The notes: generated from the sequence alone by a model not told the origin. A stretch of 64,000 bases of DNA from Clostridioides mangenotii TR (GCF_000498755.1 NZ_AXUS01000011.1:38323-102322); one strand, 5' to 3'. Shown: positions 1 through 8,726, counted from the stretch's first letter. Translations and numbers: made by a program.

Positions 1-497
1 ATTCTCTGACCTTCTCCACACGTGGTAAAACAGTCTATAGCCTTTATCCCTGTTGTCATTACATTTTTTATTTTTTGTCTTTTCATCGGATCTGGAGGTT
101 CATTATTTAAATTGTACCTATCACCCATACCATTGAGATTAGTACCATCTAATGGATTTCCTAAACCATCGAGAACTTTACCTAACATTGCATCACTACA
201 TACTACACTAAGCGGTATTCCTTTAGATACAACCTTGCATCCTGGTGATATAAGAGACAACTCACCTAAAGGCATTAGTATAACTTCGTCACTTTTAAAA
301 CCGACTGCTTCACAATTAATTGGTTGATTCAGTTTGTTGTATATTACACATAACTCACCTACAAAAGCCTTTATGCCTTCCACTTCAACAGTAAGTCCAA
401 TTATTTTCTTTACTTTACCTTCAGCAATAGTAAGCTCTAAATTATTTACTACCTTACTAACTTTATCGAAATCTATCTCTATGAACTTTTCTTCCAT
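1..497 (-). CDS. fliI: Flagellar export ATPase FliI, 5' part only (cut by window edge)
   Basis: This is the N-terminal ~165 codons of the flagellum-specific ATPase that powers the type III export apparatus at the base of the flagellum. Only the N-terminal beta-barrel and the start of the ATPase domain are inside the window. The family-typical LDGLGNPLDG stretch near residue 115 is visible, and the Walker A loop should lie just past the edge (the last residues seen are GEGQR). The ATG at 497 overlaps the stop codon of fliH by one base (TAATG), so the two are translationally coupled. Identification rests on this motif and on the fliF-fliG-fliH-fliI order. Confidence 0.88.
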   Translation of the reverse strand, partial: MEEKFIEIDFDKVSKVVNNLELTIAEGKVKKIIGLTVEVEGIKAFVGELCVIYNKLNQPINCEAVGFKSDEVILMPLGELSLISPGCKVVSKGIPLSVVCSDAMLGKVLDGLGNPLDGTNLNGMGDRYNLNNEPPDPMKRQKIKNVMTTGIKAIDCFTTCGEGQR

Positions 498-1227
498 TAC
501 GCATTTCCTCCTAAAAGCTCCTCTTTTAGTTTGCTAATAGCACAGTCAATACCTAATATTACTCGCCCATTTTCTCTTTCTATCACAGCATTTCCCTTTT
601 CTAAACTGTCATCAGCTACAACAAATATGTTTCTTCCTAAAGGTAATTCTTTTTTCCAAGAGTTTAGATCTTCTCTAATATCTTCTTCGTAGTAAGAATT
701 GCATTTAACTATAAAAGTTGAATCCTGCTCATATTCAGAGATAATGTTCTTTAGTAATTCACCCATAGATTCTTTGTCGTCAAATGTCTTCCTTAAAACA
801 GAACTTGCTATATCGATAGCTAAGTTTATTACATCTTTATTTTTTTCCTTAAGATAGGCTACAAATTCTCTTTTCGATCTAAACAATAATTCATCAGCTT
901 CATTTCTTATTTTTAAAGCTTCTTCTTTTGCTTTATCTACATATTCAGTATAAGCCTCTCTATACCCATCTTCGTATCCATTTTTTTACCTTGATCGTAA
1001 CCTTCCATATATGCACTTTTTTCAATTTCTTTAGCATTTAATTTGGCTTCTTCAAGGATACGTTCTTTTACCTCATTTAATTTTTGTTTGTATTCATTTA
1101 TATTTTCGCTTAAGATATCTTCAGATTCACTATCTCCTGTGTCTTTATCTACATAGAAGTCTGATAAACTGAGTTTACCTTTGCTCTGAGCCACTTTGCT
1201 TTTAATTACTCTATCTGACAAATTCAT
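497..1227 (-). pseudogene. fliH: Flagellar export regulator FliH, frameshifted at a 7-base homopolymer
   Basis: FliH binds and regulates the export ATPase FliI in the cytoplasm. The gene appears as two reading frames. The first (1227 down to 937) holds the N-terminal half, ending in the GY-rich segment GYDQGKK. The second continues from about 979 to 497 and begins NGYEDGYREAY. They join perfectly into one ~240-residue FliH if one A is added to the run of seven (T in the plus strand, 981-987). The G-x-x-x-G/Y repeats and the charged coiled-coil N-terminus are typical of the family. The start overlaps the end of fliG by 17 bases and the stop overlaps fliI. It may be a real mutation, slippage or a sequencing error. 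Confidence 0.85.
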
Positions 1228-2266
1228 CTCTAGAATTCCTTATTATATTGATTGATCCTTCTTTCTCAAGCTTCCTTACGATATGTACAATAGACTGTTG
1301 TGATTGCTCTATTTGGGAGTTTTTTACTGTCCCAAGTAGTTCTATTTCTTCTTTCAAAGCCTCAGCAGCTCTACTAGATTGGTTTTTATATACAGTATCA
1401 ACGATATCTTCTCTTGCGTCCTTTAGAGCAAATGCTATATCACGCATCTTAACTTCTTTTAAAACTTTCTGTATACTAGATTTATCTAGTTTAACCAAAT
1501 CTTCAAACACAAACATATTCTCTTTTATTCTCTCTGCTAGTTCTGTATCTTCATTTTCTATTTTTTCCAGCAGATTTTTTTCCGTCCTTCTATCTACATT
1601 GTCTAAGATATCTACTAATGCAGTAACTCCACCAGCAGTTTCACTTTCGCTATTGTTTATCGATTTAAGTTTTCTTGTAAGGCTCTCTTCAATTATTTTA
1701 ATAACTTCGATCGGTACTGAGGAATCATTTCCTATCTTAACAGCTACTTCTTTTTGTAGTGGTAAAGGAAGCTCAGACATTACGGCTGCAGCTTTTTCCG
1801 GTTGTATATGGGCAAGAGTAATAGCTATAGTCTGAGAGTTTTCATCCATTAGTATATTTATAATACTAGGAATATCTGCTTTCCTGACAGCTAAAAAAGG
1901 TCTCTGCTTAACGTCTTGAAGTATACCTTCTAAAAGTTGCTCAGCCTTTTCATCTCCTAAGGCTTTGCTTAGCAATCTCTTTGCATAAGACATACCACCT
2001 GCAATATCAAAATCCTTTGCCTTATTTACCTCTATAAATTCTTTTAATATCTGCCTCCTATTTTTTGAAGATACATGGTGAATATTTGCAATTTCTAATC
2101 CTATTTTTTGAATTTGGTCATCTGGTAAATCTTTGATGATCTCATTCGAAGTCTCTGGCCCCAAAGTCATCAATAAAATAGCTGCTTTTCTTATTCCACC
2201 TTCTTTGTATTCTTCTTCGATATCGCTCATATCAAAAGCACTTATGTCATTTTTCTCTTCGTTCAA
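1211..2266 (-). CDS. fliG: Flagellar motor switch protein FliG
   Basis: FliG forms part of the C-ring rotor and couples stator force to rotation and switching. The N-terminal segment GIRKAAILLMTLGPE binds FliF. The middle domain carries the EHPQ-type motif in the variant form DENSQTIA. The C-terminal domain holds the charged torque helix near LDKSSIQKVLKEV. Length (~351 aa) is normal. An upstream GTG at 2275 touches the Shine-Dalgarno (GAGGGG). The TTG at 2266, seven bases after it, is the better start. The gene sits directly after fliF and overlaps fliH. Confidence 0.95.
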   Translation of the reverse strand: MNEEKNDISAFDMSDIEEEYKEGGIRKAAILLMTLGPETSNEIIKDLPDDQIQKIGLEIANIHHVSSKNRRQILKEFIEVNKAKDFDIAGGMSYAKRLLSKALGDEKAEQLLEGILQDVKQRPFLAVRKADIPSIINILMDENSQTIAITLAHIQPEKAAAVMSELPLPLQKEVAVKIGNDSSVPIEVIKIIEESLTRKLKSINNSESETAGGVTALVDILDNVDRRTEKNLLEKIENEDTELAERIKENMFVFEDLVKLDKSSIQKVLKEVKMRDIAFALKDAREDIVDTVYKNQSSRAAEALKEEIELLGTVKNSQIEQSQQSIVHIVRKLEKEGSINIIRNSRDEFVR

Positions 2267-2280
2267 AGGTATCACCCCTC

Positions 2281-3846
2281 TTACTCATTTAGCCAAGTCT
2301 TAATTATTTCTGTAACCTGATCAGGCTTATCTGACGCATACAATCTAACTTCATCCTCTAGAGATAGATCTTCGCCATCCACTATGCGGTTTGCTCTTCC
2401 CACTGTTTCATCGAAAGTCGACTGACTTTCCGAATCTATTAGATTTGCATCGTAGTCTTCATCATATTCATCTTCACTTTGCTTTTTATTTTTTCTTATT
2501 ACTAAGAAATATACTGCTGCTAATACAATTAGCGAAGTAACAATAAAAATACCTAATGCAAGTAACTTAGCTTTAAGCTCTTGTGCTTTTATCTCTTCAA
2601 TCTCTTTTTTTGCCTCTGCTTTTCCTTCTGGATCAAAATCCATAGAAGTTACGAATAAATCGTCTCCTCTTTTTTTATCGAGACCTATCGCATTGTATAC
2701 AATATCCTCAACATCAAACAATACTGCTTTTTTGACTTTTCCATCAATTACAATAGATGTTGTTAGTCTTTTGACTTCACCTGGAGCTTTAATAGTATGA
2801 GTTTCTGTTTTACCGGTTTCGTACTCATAGCTTTCTTCTAAAGATTCCTCTTTATTATTTGTGTAGTTATTTGCAGCATTTGTCATATTGTCATCTACAA
2901 GTCCTGCGTTATTAACGCCTCCTTGAGATGTATTTTTCATTTTAGTCTCTTTTATTGCGACTTTATTTGGATCAATTTTTATTTCAGTCTGTTCTACAGA
3001 ATCAAAATTTAAATCAGCACTTACAGTAGCTTTTACCTTCCCTTTCCCAAATATAGGTTCTAACATATTTAAGATTGATTTTTCCAACTCAAGGTTTAAA
3101 GCACTTTCTGCCTCTTTAGCTTCTTTTATATTTGTATTTACACCTGTTTTATTTTTACTAGCACCCGCAACAAATAATCCTTCCGACAAAAGATTCATCT
3201 TGTCATCTATAACTTCAACATTTTCCTTTGCCATATTATCGACACTTCCTGAGACTAGAGAAACTATAGATTTAACTTGATTTTCATCAAGATCTGTACC
3301 TTTTTTTAAGATTATATATACCGCTGCTTTACCAGGTTCTGACTCTTTTTCAAATACAGATTTTGTTCCTGGTGTTATATGAACTCTTGCTCCATCGACT
3401 TGCGGAAAACTTTTTATAGTTTTCTCAATTTCTCCTTGGAGCATTCTCTGCTTCTTTAGTCTAAATTCTTCATCAGTAAGTCCCATAGAAGAACCCTCAT
3501 CCATTAGCTCAAACCCTTTAGATCCATTTGAAAACTCTGGTGCCAATTCAAGTCTCAATTTATCAACTTGATTTTTAGGAACGTAAACAGTATTTCCTTT
3601 TATTTTTGTCTTAACACCATCGGACTCTAGATTTTCAACTATTTCAGCTGCATCTTGCGCATCTATATCAGAAAACAAAACATCGTATTTGTTTTTGTTG
3701 ATATAGCCAATAGTAAATACTACTGCTAGTAAAACTGCCAATGCGCTTGTAAATATTGCTATTTTGACGCCCTTTTTAGAAGATTTAAATTTTTGAATTA
3801 GAGGATCAATTTTTTGTTTTTTAATGTCTTTGACGCTAACTTTCAT
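2281..3846 (-). CDS. fliF: Flagellar MS-ring protein FliF
   Basis: FliF forms the membrane-embedded MS ring on which the motor and export gate are built. The protein has an N-terminal membrane helix (about residues 27-49), a YscJ-type ring domain (about 50-225), a low-complexity linker rich in Asn, Glu and Thr (about 300-350), a second membrane helix (about 427-449) and an acidic cytoplasmic tail that binds FliG. At 521 residues it is of normal length. A GAGGAG site precedes the ATG at 3846. It is followed within 15-20 bases by fliG, so they share a transcript. Confidence 0.96.
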   Translation of the reverse strand: MKVSVKDIKKQKIDPLIQKFKSSKKGVKIAIFTSALAVLLAVVFTIGYINKNKYDVLFSDIDAQDAAEIVENLESDGVKTKIKGNTVYVPKNQVDKLRLELAPEFSNGSKGFELMDEGSSMGLTDEEFRLKKQRMLQGEIEKTIKSFPQVDGARVHITPGTKSVFEKESEPGKAAVYIILKKGTDLDENQVKSIVSLVSGSVDNMAKENVEVIDDKMNLLSEGLFVAGASKNKTGVNTNIKEAKEAESALNLELEKSILNMLEPIFGKGKVKATVSADLNFDSVEQTEIKIDPNKVAIKETKMKNTSQGGVNNAGLVDDNMTNAANNYTNNKEESLEESYEYETGKTETHTIKAPGEVKRLTTSIVIDGKVKKAVLFDVEDIVYNAIGLDKKRGDDLFVTSMDFDPEGKAEAKKEIEEIKAQELKAKLLALGIFIVTSLIVLAAVYFLVIRKNKKQSEDEYDEDYDANLIDSESQSTFDETVGRANRIVDGEDLSLEDEVRLYASDKPDQVTEIIKTWLNE

Positions 3847-3869
3847 GGTATACTCCTCTACCCAAAGTT

Positions 3870-4193
3870 CTATATTTGTACTTTATACATTTCTTGGTAC
3901 GCATCATAAATTTTATTTCTCACCTCTATGAGAAGTTGCATTGAAATTTGTGCTTCTTGACCTGCCAACATAATTTCGTGCATAGATACGTTTTCACCTT
4001 TAATAAATTGCTCTGTCTTATCACTAGACACTATTTGATATTGATTAACTTTATCAAGCGCATCAGATAGAACATTTGTGAAACTAGATTTCTCTACACC
4101 TAAATCAATATTTTGTGGTGTATTCCCAATATTTCCAGCTATATTTGTCGCTTGTGCAACATTATTGAGCTGATTTACATCTATTATCGGCAT
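3870..4193 (-). CDS. fliE: Flagellar hook-basal body protein FliE
   Basis: FliE is the small adaptor between the MS ring and the proximal rod. The 107-residue protein shows the family C-terminus: SFTNVLSDALDKVNQYQ near the middle, then the conserved EIMLAGQEAQISMQLLIEVRNK region that forms helices packing into the rod. It lies between flgC and fliF with gaps of 9 and 23 bases, the usual position in Firmicutes flagellar operons. No anomalies are seen. Confidence 0.93.
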   Translation of the reverse strand: MPIIDVNQLNNVAQATNIAGNIGNTPQNIDLGVEKSSFTNVLSDALDKVNQYQIVSSDKTEQFIKGENVSMHEIMLAGQEAQISMQLLIEVRNKIYDAYQEMYKVQI

Positions 4194-4202
4194 ATTTGCA
4201 AC

Positions 4203-4607
4203 CTACTTTCCTATCTCTAAAGCTTTTGAAATTATAGTTTTTTGTGCATTTAGAGTATCTACATTAGACTCATAAGATCTTGAAGCAGCTATTAAATTTG
4301 ACATTTCTACTAGTATATCTACATTAGGATATTCTACATAACCTTCATCATTAGCATCAGGATGAGTCGGATCGTATACTTTCCTTAAATCGGATTTATC
4401 ATCTACCACGCCTGTAGCTTTAACCCCTAACATTCCTAGCTTATTGTCATAATTTTCTTCAAACATTGCCACTTTTCTTCTATAGGCCTCTCCATTTGGA
4501 CCTCGAGTAGTACTTATATTCGCAACATTCGAGGATATGACATCCATTCTCAATCTTTCTGCAGATAAACCGCTTGCACTTATTCTCAAACCACTAAATA
4601 CACTCAT
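4203..4607 (-). CDS. flgC: Flagellar basal-body rod protein FlgC
   Basis: FlgC is a proximal rod subunit exported through the flagellar type III system. The N-terminus has the rod/hook/filament family signature ([21 protein letters not shown], around residues 11-31). The C-terminus ends in the matching helix ([20 protein letters not shown]). Length is 134 residues, as usual. The stop of flgB lies four bases upstream, so flgB and flgC are co-translated. Confidence 0.95.
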   Translation of the reverse strand: MSVFSGLRISASGLSAERLRMDVISSNVANISTTRGPNGEAYRRKVAMFEENYDNKLGMLGVKATGVVDDKSDLRKVYDPTHPDANDEGYVEYPNVDILVEMSNLIAASRSYESNVDTLNAQKTIISKALEIGK

Positions 4608-4611
4608 CTAA

Positions 4612-4929
4612 CTACCTTCCTCCTATAACACTTTTAATCATAGATAGCTTTCCATTTGCCATGGTGACTAGAGCACTATACTGTAAGGTTGTCGCTGCTT
4701 GATTGACTTTTTCTGATTCAATATCCACATTGTTTTTGTCAACTCTCATTGATCTTGATCTATCTACTTTTACTTCTATCTTTGGTGTATTACTCTCTAG
4801 TGTCTCCTCAAAGCTTACATACTTTCTTTTATAGCCTGTAGTGTTTATATTAGCTATATTATTAGCAATCGTCTGACTCCTTAGATTCGAAGCATCTAGT
4901 CCAAGTTTTATCAAGCCGTAACTCTCCAT
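4612..4929 (-). CDS. flgB: Flagellar basal-body rod protein FlgB
   Basis: FlgB is the other proximal rod subunit and the first gene of the basal-body operon. The N-terminus carries LDASNLRSQTIANNIANINTTGYKR, the rod signature. The C-terminus carries LQYSALVTMANGKLSMIKSVI, the family C-terminal helix. At 105 residues it is on the short side for FlgB (often ~130), with a compressed central loop. A strong AGGAGG site sits 6-12 bases before the ATG at 4929. Confidence 0.92.
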   Translation of the reverse strand: MESYGLIKLGLDASNLRSQTIANNIANINTTGYKRKYVSFEETLESNTPKIEVKVDRSRSMRVDKNNVDIESEKVNQAATTLQYSALVTMANGKLSMIKSVIGGR

Positions 4930-5173
4930 CTACTACCTCCTTTTTTAATATTTTTTAAATTATCATATTAATTAAAATTTAATTTTAAGGCATTAATAAT
5001 ATAATTTACATATTATTATATCATTATGATAATTTTTTTGGTAAATTTTTGCATATTTTTATAATAATGGATATGGTTCATCATTTTTTTTATAATATAC
5101 AATTTCAAGCTTTTTCAAAGATTGTTTTAAATCTTATTTAATATTTTTTATATTGTATGAAATTTAATTAACC
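4930..5173 (-). promoter_or_regulatory. Leader and probable promoter of the flgB basal-body operon
   Basis: This AT-rich gap of 244 bases separates the glycosyltransferase stop from flgB. Reading the minus strand there is a TATAAT at about 5022-5027, with a weak TTACCA-like -35 about 18 bases upstream and a ~90-base leader. The aptamer core of a c-di-GMP-I riboswitch, which is known upstream of flgB in C. difficile, is not visible here. Confidence 0.4.
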
Positions 5174-7330
5174 TTATCCTATACAATAGGAATCTCCTAA
5201 CTTTACTTTTAAATAATTTATATTGTGGATAGTATCTTCATTGGTAAAGTCCATTGACAGTGCTCTTTTAAAAGCAAGATCTGCTTCTTCAAATTTATTG
5301 TCGAGAATAAGTAATATTCCCTGTATATTTAGTACTCTTACATTTTCATCAAATTTACTTAAATATTCCGTTAAAAGACTATTTGCGACTTGTACTTCTC
5401 CAACATTAATCATATTCTCTATATTATCTAAAAACATATTCCTAAGTTTTTTTAATTCTTCTGTCTCCTTCATCTCTTCCTGTAAATCCTCAATTATAAG
5501 CTTAATTGCTTTTGCATACCTTGGATACTCATATAAAAGAGACTGTAATGTTTCTATAGATATATGTTCTTCAAAACGATAAGCTTCATTAAAAATTTTA
5601 AACTCTATTACAAATCTATCTACATCATTATTAACATATTTTAATAATTCATGATCGTTAAAATTTTTGTACAGACTGCCTATATATTGATATGAATACA
5701 TTGCATAAATATATAATATCTGTTTATACCTACTATCATAAAGAACTCCATTTTCTAAAAGTACTTTAGATAATACTCTATAGATTCTTATTTTATTAAA
5801 ATCATCTGTATTTGGCTGCGACATTATATATTGGTACAGAACAAACGATAGATCTTTATTGTGTTCTAGTTCGTGCTGCATATACTTCTCAACCCAAACT
5901 GAATCGAAATCATAAAATATCTCTAACAAATTTTCACCTTTGCTTATAGCTATATTTATAACTGGGCTGTACAAAATATTTTTTTCATTTTTCAGTATTT
6001 TTCTACATTCTTCAATAGATACATTACTTTGTAATCTAGCTTTATTTAGTTTGCCGTAATTGTCATATAAAGAAGATAGTTTATCGTAAATGCAATTTTT
6101 ATCTTCCTCTTTTAAAGTTCTTATAAAAATTTCGATATTATTGTAAAATATATTCTTCTCTAACTTTGAATTAGGAATTTCTGCATAATAATCTAATATC
6201 TCATCACTTTTATTTAATTTATCTAGTGATGCAAATACTAGTTTATATACATTTTTTTTATTTTCAAAAGTATCTATACTTTTATATTTTTCAAGTACTT
6301 TTTCGTATTCTTCGAATACATAGTGCATCTCTATCAGTTCTATTATTACACTATCTCTATTTGATAAAGTTACACTATCAGTTAACATGTCATTCGCCTG
6401 TGTACTCAGTTCATAGTTATCTAAAAGATATAAGTATCTTTCATAGTAAAGCATGGAATTCTCCATATTACCTAAATTTTTCTGAACTTTTCCCAGGAAA
6501 TAATAAATATCTATATTATTTTTATCTTCTTCTATGTATCTTAGACAAATTTCTTCGCATTTTTTGTACTTACCATTTGTAAAATACAGCAATACCAATG
6601 TCGAAGTTACATAGCCAGGTATAATATTTGCATCTTCATATATTTTGTATGATTTTTCTATATATTCTAATGCCTCTTTGTCCTTTTTTTCAGACATAAA
6701 ATTTTTCCCAAGTTGATAATTTAAATACGGTTCATTTGGTTTATCTTTTAATTCCTTGACTAAAATATCGTAATTTCTCTTAATTTTATTCATTCTGAAT
6801 TCTTCATCTACAAATAGATAGCCGTAGTGATTAAACTTAGATAACCTTCTAAATAACGGTTCAGAGAAAATAGGTTGTTCATGAATCTTCCCAGTATATT
6901 TAAAGCCTGATTTTCTAAAAATCCTAACTAATTCTACTGAACTTTCATAATTATTGAGCTCTGTTTTTCCATTCATTATATTATTTACTTCTATTGAGGC
7001 GGAATTGTATATTTTATGCATGTCGCTTTTAAAAAACTCTATTAAATCTTTGGATTCGTTGAGAACTTCGTCTGCATCGATAACAAGTAACCATTCACCT
7101 GAAGCATAAGAAATAGATTTATTTCTCATACACCCAAAATCGTCATTCCATTCGCAGAAATAGACTTTATCTGTAAAAGTTTTTGCTATCTCTACAGTTT
7201 TGTCTGTTGATCCTGTATCAAGTATTATGATTTCGCTATCGATAGAATCTGTTATAGGCTTTAAGGCATTTAAAGTTTTCCGAAGAAACCGATCTTCGTT
7301 TTTTACCATCATTACTACACTAAGTAACAT
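5174..7330 (-). CDS. Family 2 glycosyltransferase with TPR-like C-terminus, likely flagellin glycosylation
   Basis: The first ~110 residues are a GT-A family 2 glycosyltransferase: LLSVVMMVKNE at the start, LDTGSTDKT for nucleotide-sugar binding and VIDADEVL as the D-x-D metal site. The remaining ~600 residues are helical, TPR-like repeats (for example YLNYQLGKNFMSEKKDKEALEY), which could hold a protein acceptor. It lies between fliC and flgB, where C. difficile carries its flagellin-modification glycosyltransferase, so O-glycosylation of flagellin is inferred. An ATG at 7363 exists, but the ATG at 7330 has the better Shine-Dalgarno (AAAGGA, eight bases away). Donor sugar is unknown. Confidence 0.82.
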   Translation of the reverse strand: MLLSVVMMVKNEDRFLRKTLNALKPITDSIDSEIIILDTGSTDKTVEIAKTFTDKVYFCEWNDDFGCMRNKSISYASGEWLLVIDADEVLNESKDLIEFFKSDMHKIYNSASIEVNNIMNGKTELNNYESSVELVRIFRKSGFKYTGKIHEQPIFSEPLFRRLSKFNHYGYLFVDEEFRMNKIKRNYDILVKELKDKPNEPYLNYQLGKNFMSEKKDKEALEYIEKSYKIYEDANIIPGYVTSTLVLLYFTNGKYKKCEEICLRYIEEDKNNIDIYYFLGKVQKNLGNMENSMLYYERYLYLLDNYELSTQANDMLTDSVTLSNRDSVIIELIEMHYVFEEYEKVLEKYKSIDTFENKKNVYKLVFASLDKLNKSDEILDYYAEIPNSKLEKNIFYNNIEIFIRTLKEEDKNCIYDKLSSLYDNYGKLNKARLQSNVSIEECRKILKNEKNILYSPVINIAISKGENLLEIFYDFDSVWVEKYMQHELEHNKDLSFVLYQYIMSQPNTDDFNKIRIYRVLSKVLLENGVLYDSRYKQILYIYAMYSYQYIGSLYKNFNDHELLKYVNNDVDRFVIEFKIFNEAYRFEEHISIETLQSLLYEYPRYAKAIKLIIEDLQEEMKETEELKKLRNMFLDNIENMINVGEVQVANSLLTEYLSKFDENVRVLNIQGILLILDNKFEEADLAFKRALSMDFTNEDTIHNINYLKVKLGDSYCIG

Positions 7331-7389
7331 AAGCCACATCCTTTCCTTCATAAGTTGATACATTTTTCAAACTTAACACAAAAAATAAA

Positions 7390-7743
7390 GGAACTGTCTC
7401 AAAATTGATCAATCGACTAATTTACTCCATACAATTCTAAAAAATGAAATAAACGTCTTTTTAGCAAAACACTCGATCAATTCTTGGATTCAACCTTGAA
7501 ATAAAGCTCAAGTTTTAAAATATAAAAACTTTTTATAAATTACAATAAAAAGTTTTTATATAAATAAAGTCATGAGACATCAGTCCATGACTTATTTATA
7601 TACTTTATATTTTTATATACTTAAGCCATCTCCATGGGTTGATCCACCAAAATCGATTGAATAATACGGCTAAATGACAACAATATTGCTCTGCTTAATT
7701 TGCAAAGCAACTCCGATAAATCAATCAATTTTGAGACAGCCCC
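7390..7743. mobile_element. MITE-like element with 16-bp perfect terminal inverted repeats
   Basis: A ~354-base non-coding block directly downstream of fliC is bounded by inverted copies of CTGTCTCAAAATTGAT (7394-7409 and 7724-7739), each with GG further out. The flanks carry AATAAA at 7384-7389 and 7747-7752, a possible but weak target duplication in AT-rich DNA. There is no transposase reading frame. The ends resemble GGnnCTGTCTCA-type insertion sequence termini, so a non-autonomous derivative is inferred. An internal hairpin is listed separately. Confidence 0.55.
7559..7600. terminator. Strong hairpin inside the element downstream of fliC
   Basis: A stem of about 15 bp (TATAAATAAAGTCATG at 7559-7574 against CATGACTTATTTATA at 7586-7600, one bulged A) encloses an 11-base loop. 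A second AAAAACTTTTTA/TAAAAAGTTTTT stem follows to the left (about 7524-7558). On the minus strand it would be met after fliC and could end fliC transcription. Confidence 0.45.
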
Positions 7744-7765
7744 TTCAATAAAATAATTCAAATTA

Positions 7766-8614
7766 TTAGTTTAGTAATTGTAATATACTTTGTGGTTGTT
7801 GATTAGCTTGCGCTAACATTGATTGGGACGCTTGCGCTAATATGTTTAGTTTAGATAATTGAACCATTTCACTTGCAACATCAGTATCTCTTATTCTTGA
7901 TTCTGCAGCAGTAACGTTCTCTACAGTATTAGATAAGTTTACTTGTGTTGACTCAAGTCTATTTTGTTGCGCACCGATAGTTGATCTTGCAGAGTTTATG
8001 CTAGCAAGAGCGCTATCAATATTCGACATCATAGTTCTCGCTGAAGCAGATCCTTCAATAGTTCCAGCTTTCATAGAAGCTATAAGGTCTGAAGTTATTC
8101 CAGCATCTGCCATTATACTTGAAGTGTTAACTAGACTTACACTTATTTGATTGTCTGTTGATCCGCTTGAACCAACTTGTAAGCTTAATTGTGAAGTTGT
8201 CCCATCTAACAACTGTTTTCCATTGAATTCTGTAGTTTTAGACATTCTAGCTATTTCTTCACTTAATTGTGTCAATTCATTAGCTATTTTTTCTCTTTCT
8301 GAAGCAGTATTAGTCTCATTTGCTGATTGAACAGCTAGTTGAGACATTCTCTTTAAAATATTTCCTGTTTCTTCTAAAGCTCCTTCAGCTGTTTGAACTA
8401 CAGATATACCATCTTGTACATTTAGTCCTGCTTGATTTAAACCTTTAATTTGATTTCTCATCTTTTCAGAAATTGCCAAACCTGCAGAATCGTCAGCAGC
8501 TCTTTTAATTCTTAGACCAGAAGATAACTTCTCCATAGATCTACTTTGTAAAGCTGTGTTCTTATTCATTTGATTGTTTGCTATTAAAGCATTTACGTTG
8601 TTGTTAATTCTCAT
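7766..8614 (-). CDS. fliC: Flagellin FliC (Hag)
   Basis: This is the filament subunit, exported by the flagellar system. The 282-residue protein has the conserved D0/D1 N-terminus (MRINNNVNALIANNQMNK, then SSGLRIKRAADDSAGLAISEKMR). It also has the matching C-terminus (NTVENVTAAESRIRDTDVASEMV up to SILQLLN) and a short, Ser/Thr-rich central domain (about 145-200) likely to be the glycosylated surface. A GGAGGG site precedes the ATG at 8614. Transcription is predicted from a sigma-28-type promoter at 8700-8726, and translation is probably controlled by CsrA at the leader. Confidence 0.97.
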   Translation of the reverse strand: MRINNNVNALIANNQMNKNTALQSRSMEKLSSGLRIKRAADDSAGLAISEKMRNQIKGLNQAGLNVQDGISVVQTAEGALEETGNILKRMSQLAVQSANETNTASEREKIANELTQLSEEIARMSKTTEFNGKQLLDGTTSQLSLQVGSSGSTDNQISVSLVNTSSIMADAGITSDLIASMKAGTIEGSASARTMMSNIDSALASINSARSTIGAQQNRLESTQVNLSNTVENVTAAESRIRDTDVASEMVQLSKLNILAQASQSMLAQANQQPQSILQLLN

Positions 8615-8621
8615 TTTATTT

Positions 8622-8652
8622 ACCCTCCATAGTTTTTGTCGACATCCTTGTC
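8622..8652 (-). promoter_or_regulatory. CsrA target in the fliC leader: consensus hairpin plus Shine-Dalgarno site
   Basis: On the minus strand the leader contains GACAAGGATGTC (8641-8652), a GACA/TGTC stem presenting AGGA in the loop. It contains ACAAGGATGT, an exact match to the core of the CsrA SELEX consensus (RUACARGGAUGU). A second GGA lies in the Shine-Dalgarno at 8622-8628. Two such sites flanking the ribosome site are the arrangement known for Bacillus subtilis hag. Confidence 0.72.
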
Positions 8653-8670
8653 ATAAAATATAATCCGCAT

Positions 8671-8694
8671 TTGTAAGCATATAATTACTTACAA
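8671..8694 (-). promoter_or_regulatory. Inverted repeat at the 5' end of the fliC leader
   Basis: TTGTAAG (8671-8677) and CTTACAA (8688-8694) form a 7-bp perfect stem with a 10-base spacer. It lies just downstream of the predicted sigma-28 -10 box, so it would form a 5'-terminal hairpin in the mRNA or act as an operator at the start site. Confidence 0.45.
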
Positions 8695-8699
8695 TATAA

Positions 8700-8726
8700 T
8701 AATCGTCCAAACCATATAAAACTTTA
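8700..8726 (-). promoter_or_regulatory. Sigma-28 (sigma-D/FliA type) promoter of fliC
   Basis: On the minus strand TAAA (8723-8726), a 15-base spacer and GACGATTA (8700-8707) match the TAAA-N15-GCCGATAA consensus, with the conserved CGAT core. The same form precedes flgM. The -35 overlaps the stop codon of the small upstream gene. Confidence 0.75.

Noticed and set aside
1248..1835. A 195-codon frame on the plus strand
   Set aside because: It lies fully inside fliG on the other strand and is Ser-rich shadow translation.
4930..5173. c-di-GMP riboswitch upstream of flgB, as in C. difficile
   Set aside because: The gap is only 244 bases and shows none of the conserved GEMM-I core sequences on the minus strand.
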